Shown: piece by piece, positions 60,214-64,000 of the stretch
Numbering within the stretch: position 1 is the stretch's first letter
How the letters are laid out: every line of letters starts with the position of its first letter
Source of the DNA: Corbicula japonica
Lineage: Eukaryota; Mollusca; Bivalvia; Venerida; Cyrenidae
Reading direction: 5' to 3'
Length of the DNA: 64,000 bases
Assembly: GCA_038501625.1 (NCBI GenBank)
Contig: JAZAYU010000360.1
Coordinates: forward strand, 186,001 to 250,000
Made by a program: the position numbers and the translations under genes
The notes under the pieces: model-generated
The model's input: only the letters and a program-made list of their open reading frames with translations
What the model was told of the DNA's origin: nothing
The model's database searches: none

Positions 60214-60479
60214 TTAGACCATTGAATAAACAGTTTATATATGAAATCGATCGGAATTCACAATTAATATTTCAAAAATAAATTAATATTTTTATAAACG
60301 ACTTTCCAACTTCTTCCTATGTGACTATATTTATAATACAGCATGCATGTTTTGCTCATCATTCATATTATAAACAATGATGACCTGTTTAAATTAAACC
60401 GTTATTAAAGTCACTATTAGGTATCTGAATATGATAAAAGAAATTGTAGCCAGAGCTGTTGTAACATTTCACCACGATA

Positions 60480-60703
60480 CCTGTAACAACATGCCCCATG
60501 ACCGGGGTAATTTGTTACACTTTGGTCTACTTAGCAGACTACGTAAGTTTGGCTTTTAACGATTTCAACATGCATACTCTATTCCGCATTTTTTTCTGTT
60601 ACATTTTACTTCCTGAGGTTTTGATGTCACTATTTGCATTTCTGTCGCACAACAATTCTAAAAAATGCCAAAAGTGTTACAACTATCCCTGGTCTCCCCT
60701 ATA
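60480..60703. repeat. One-ended fragment of a GGGGAGACC element
   Basis: The right side ends ATCCCTGGTCTCCCC then TA, matching the terminus at 56132; the left side has ATGCCCCATGACCGGGGTAA but no partner terminus. It lies just upstream of the TRIM RING exon. Confidence 0.5.
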
Positions 60704-60841
60704 CGGTTTGCTTCCAAGTTTTTGATGCTTGAAATTATGCCTATTATAATATTGAAGTCTCTAATTGTTTCTGTATTTTCTTAAATGTAGTTTCAAATTG
60801 TTAATTTTTGTTTATTAATTTCTTGTATATTTTTATTTCAG

Positions 60842-61222
60842 ATGTCGAGTATATTAGCCGAGTTGACGTGTTCCGTTTGTTTTGAGTTATACAAAGACCC
60901 TATTCGCTTGTCATGTTACCATGTATTTTGCCGATCGTGCATTTCGGATGTTCTAACGTCTGCGCAAGAGCGGTCACCCCGATGTCCCGAGTGCCAGGAA
61001 CCAATTGCAGAAACTTCTATCAGAAATTTTAGAACAGATTTTAAAATTAACTCAATGGTGCAAGCCACGAAAGATGGTCCAAGTTGTAAATGTTGTAGGC
61101 ATTACGAACATGCGGCGGAAGCTATTTGCAAGAATTGTAGAGTTTGTGTTTGTGTGGAAGCTCTTCAAGATCACGGCGGCCACAATTTGTGTGATGTAAA
61201 ATCTTATATCGATGAATACAAA
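60842..61222 (+). CDS. TRIM exon: RING finger and B-box
   Basis: 127 codons from ATG to donor GTAAGT. RING ligands are visible as CxxC, CxHxxC, CxxC, CxxC. The B-box has CxxC...CxxC...DHxxH but a crowded VCVCVEA where CxxC is usual, so one zinc ligand may be displaced. Confidence 0.9.
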
Positions 61223-63042
61223 GTAAGTCAATTTTAATACGTTTTTATACGCTCGAAGACGAACAACCTTGGCGTCCGGGTGGGCGGGCGGATGGCGTCC
61301 ACAGCGATGTCCGCTCAATAACTCAAACAGTTGATTAACGATCTTTATATGAAACTTGGGGAAAATGTTTTTGGCATAATTTATCATCCAAGTTCGGTCA
61401 CTTCAGAGTTATGGCCCGTTATTGGTACAAGAATGGTAAATACTTCGACGGGCGTATTTTGTGGCACATTGGTACTCTTGTTTTCATTTTGATAACATTT
61501 CAATGTAAAAACATTGAGCCGAATTGTAAGCAAAGAACTGAACACTGTGCGTCTCACAAACGTAAATGGAATTTCTGATCAGTACTTAATCATTGAAGCA
61601 AAATTCATAAAAACAGAAAGAGTGCTCCATAACAAGTCAATTCATTGAGGGATTGAAGCTATAGTTTTATTAAAATAGGTTACTATTTAGGTTGTTTAAA
61701 GTGTTATTCATTGTTTTATTATATATTTGTGGCAATGAAAACTTAGTAAAATTTTAGATGTATTTTATCAATATTTGCAGAGAGAAATGCCAACAAAGAT
61801 GCTCACAGTTAGAAAGAATCTGGAAAGCATTCAAAAAGGGTTGGCATCCATTGAAAAAGCCCGAGAAGAGTCCACGGTATGATCATAGTTAAAGTTTTTA
61901 GAACTCTATAGATCTATCTTAATGAAAATAAGATATTCCTTAATCGTTAAGATATATCGTGTTGTGTCCAAGATGTTTTGTTTTTGCTAAAATCCCTAGT
62001 TTTTCATAATGTATGAAAGCTTCTAGTGGGCACCAGAATGGAACCATTGTACAAACATTTGATATAACTTGTAAGGCTTATCATGTCATAACGGTAATTT
62101 CAACTTTATTTGAAATGAACTTTTAGAATCTCAAGGAGAGGTTTCTGACGAAGTTCGAGAATGACTTGAAAGAATTGGCTAATGTTTTGGAAACGGGGCT
62201 TGTGAAAATCGAAGCGACTTTTAAAGAAAACTCCACAAACCTACTAAAAATGAAACTGACCCTGAGAGATAAAGTTGCAACTCTTCAAAAGCTTCTAGAT
62301 GCTCATGAGCATGTGCAAGCCGACCCGGCAAAGTCAATCGAGGTTGTATCACTTATATTAACGTTTATCAATAGGAAAGAGAAATATGCACATCAGGAAT
62401 TGTCACACCAAGAAAAGCACAGCCAAAACTCATAACTGAACAAAGTATATGCTAAATGAGTACCGGTAAGCTACTTTAATATTTATGTAGTGGTAAATCG
62501 TCAAACTAGTGTTAGTGTTTTAAAGAAATTGGAGAAAGACACCCATCATCTCTAATTTTTGTTTCAAGGTCAGAACAATTTGCCATATTATTTAAAAAAC
62601 ATGACATTACTTAGAAAGATGACTACAACATATTTTAGATAGTTATAACGTGATGTCTGCATTGTTTTTCTAGACGTTTCAATCAGCAATTTCAGATTTA
62701 GCATTGAGCATTTTAAATTTCGGAGAAATATGGTTCAGTTCGGAAGAGCCGAAATATAATATAATAATTAAATGTAAAATGTTTGCTACTCATCATGTAT
62801 AACGTTTAAGCAATTTAGATATTTAATGTTTTCACTCAATAATAATTTAAAGTCTTAATGACAAAGCACTTTCCATGAAGTGAAGACTAACCACTTTATT
62901 TTGTTTAAATTTGTAAAACAAAAGCTGACGTGATTAAAGATTTTAGAAACCATTCACAAGGTTTATTTTTTTTACGAAATTGTTTGCATTTTGTTTTATT
63001 TTTACAGTTCATGCTACAGTCCATTAGAGAAAACGAGGACGT
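60842..63042 (+). CDS. TRIM-family RING / B-box / coiled-coil protein, probably incomplete
   Basis: Probable E3 ubiquitin ligase of the tripartite-motif class. Exon 60842-61222 begins right after a TTTTTATTTCAG acceptor, so an upstream leader exon is implied. It encodes a C3HC4 RING (CSVCFELY, CYHVFCRSC, CPECQEP; residues ~10-53) and a B-box (CKCCRHYEHAAEAICKNC to DHGGHNLC; residues ~80-118) and ends on donor GTAAGT in phase 0. Exon 61781-61876 and exon 62127 onward encode a charged helical coiled coil. Exon 3 either splices at 62345 (donor GTATCA, phase 0) to 63008-63042 (FMLQSIRENEDV) or reads on to a stop at 62433-62435. The substrate domain is not visible and may lie beyond the right edge. 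Bivalves have very many TRIM genes, so orthology is not claimed. Confidence 0.85.
61235..61470. repeat. Dispersed mollusc-type intronic repeat fragment
   Basis: CGTCCGGGTGGGCGGGCGGATGG-like GC-rich head followed by AATAACTCAAACAGTTGATTA, AACTTGGGGAAAATG and CGGGCGTATTTTGTGGCAC. Head, tail and GGCCCGTTATTGG wording resemble the hairpin-ended family, but no terminal hairpin or tandem units are present. Lies in a TRIM intron. Confidence 0.45.
61781..61876 (+). CDS. TRIM exon: start of coiled coil
   Basis: 32 codons, phase 0 at both ends; acceptor TTTGCAG, donor GTATGA. It reads REMPTKMLTVRKNLESIQKG then LASIEKAREEST, with heptad-like spacing of Leu/Ile. Confidence 0.82.
62127..62435 (+). CDS. 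TRIM exon: coiled coil, alternative end at stop 62435
   Basis: Acceptor ACTTTTAG. It encodes NLKERFLTKFENDLKELANV and further amphipathic helix to HVQADPAKSIEV. Past that point the open frame enters a fragment of a dispersed repeat (62385-62435, also at 400 and 12055) and stops. A donor GTATCA at 62346 would instead skip the repeat. Confidence 0.75.
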   Translation, partial: NLKERFLTKFENDLKELANVLETGLVKIEATFKENSTNLLKMKLTLRDKVATLQKLLDAHEHVQADPAKSIEVVSLILTFINRKEKYAHQELSHQEKHSQNS

Positions 63043-64000
63043 GTAAGTATCATTATTCAAGGTTTATTTTGCCATGATGCAACACTAAATCTTAACGAGG
63101 TGAATGATTCTGTGAAGTTTGGAAGAATCCAGTGAGAAGTTGAATTCACCAGTTTGAACGTAAACTCTAACTTGAAGAGCACTAAAATGTGATCAAAATG
63201 CAACCCTGACAGATGGTGGTAGAAATATAGACTCATAAAAATCTGGTTAAGAAGGTAGATTGTAAAACATCATTTTACAACACCTAAAATTCAGAGTTGG
63301 AATATGGTGATACCAATGACAGAGCAAGTAGCAAAGCTTGTCATATTCTTTGAATATTCAAGCTTGAAATCAACAAACATACTTTTGTGTCCGAGGACTT
63401 CAAATAATACTATGAATGACACTAGAGCAATTTATTATCCGAATAGAATGAAACATTCAAATTAGTTCATGAACAGAAAAGCAAAAACTGAAGGAGTCTA
63501 TTCCTATTTTCTATGGTTACATTAAACAGCAAATTATATTCATAAAAATTATACTGATGGTGTTGTTCAATTACTGTTCGTCAATGAGGTCTACATTAAA
63601 ACGTTTTTGTATTATTTGATATCACAATCACACAGTACAATTGTATACAATTCTTTTTCTTGTCCATTGACATCAACTTCCCAAGCAGAACCTTCTATTG
63701 CAGGAATTAGTTGTGGAAATAACATATATGTAGACTGTATGCTCCCTCTACTATCTAGAACAGTAAAACTGATCTCCCCACAGCATTCCGATGCGAAGCT
63801 GTTTTCCTGAAATATTAAATTCAGCAGCCAATTAATTGTTCAAAAATAATCTTATGGCTTTTATAAATTTATTTGCTCACAGTCGAAATTCATTTAAAAT
63901 ATTTAGACACAAAAATAAAATTTGTCAAATACATTGATTTTGTATGTTCTGATAAATACTTAAGGTATCCTGACTCTTGACTAACTCTATGGAGACTCTT
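62436..64000 (+). other. Putative TRIM introns to window edge
   Basis: Apart from the short exon candidate at 63008-63042 nothing was recognised. A 67-codon frame at 63607-63810 has no domain and no in-phase acceptor. Confidence 0.4.
63008..63042 (+). CDS. Possible TRIM exon
   Basis: Between acceptor TTTTTACAG and donor GTAAGT lie 35 nt encoding FMLQSIRENEDV in the phase left by donor 62346. No clear continuation was found to the window end; an open frame at 63607-63810 does not join in phase. Confidence 0.45.

Noticed and set aside
60498..60725. 75-codon hydrophobic frame upstream of TRIM
   Set aside because: It lies in a repeat fragment and is cut off by the acceptor before 60842; no homology seen.

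Overview
The window is nuclear DNA of an animal, most likely a bivalve mollusc. It is AT-rich, its genes are split by long introns packed with transposable elements, and it carries mollusc-type repeats: tandem-repeat elements ending in a hairpin, tRNA-derived SINEs, and many short TIR elements. Species is not determined. No prokaryotic feature, CRISPR array or intact rRNA/tRNA gene was seen.

Three protein genes can be supported exon by exon. (1) HLTF, the HIRAN/SNF2/RING DNA translocase, lies on the minus strand from about 21977 to off the left edge. The window holds the N-terminal acidic tract, the HIRAN domain, helicase motif I and part of a long linker encoded by small exons. The rest of the helicase and the RING finger lie outside. 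(2) A YIF1 (YIF1A/B) gene lies on the minus strand, 53493 to 30602. Nine exons join in phase to a 318-residue multi-span ER/Golgi protein with its stop codon. (3) A TRIM-type RING/B-box gene begins on the plus strand at 60842, possibly with a leader exon near 55185, and may run off the right edge. HLTF and YIF1 are tandem on one strand; YIF1 and TRIM are divergent.

The most striking object is in YIF1. An 85-bp unit made of the last bases of an intron, its 3' splice acceptor and the first ~66 nt of exon 7 is repeated in tandem. The acceptor junction recurs from 32469 to 39184, exactly 79 x 85 bp with no net indel, giving 80 acceptor copies in one intron. A 28-unit (2380 bp) block inside it is itself duplicated. 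HLTF has a smaller analogue, an 84-bp repeat abutting a HIRAN-distal exon.

Otherwise the window is a museum of transposons. It holds a 5.1-kb foldback element with 8-bp TSD, several hAT-like elements with 8-bp TSDs, and a cohort of CAG...CTG elements with 5-bp (once 6-bp) TSDs. There are TTAA-flanked and TA-flanked elements, a palindromic CCAAT-bearing MITE in seven places, three hairpin-ended tandem-repeat elements, an LTR-retrotransposon relic, and a non-LTR retrotransposon cut into five pieces by four later insertions. Exon boundaries were read by eye from splice consensus and phase; domain calls rest on remembered family motifs, not on a search.
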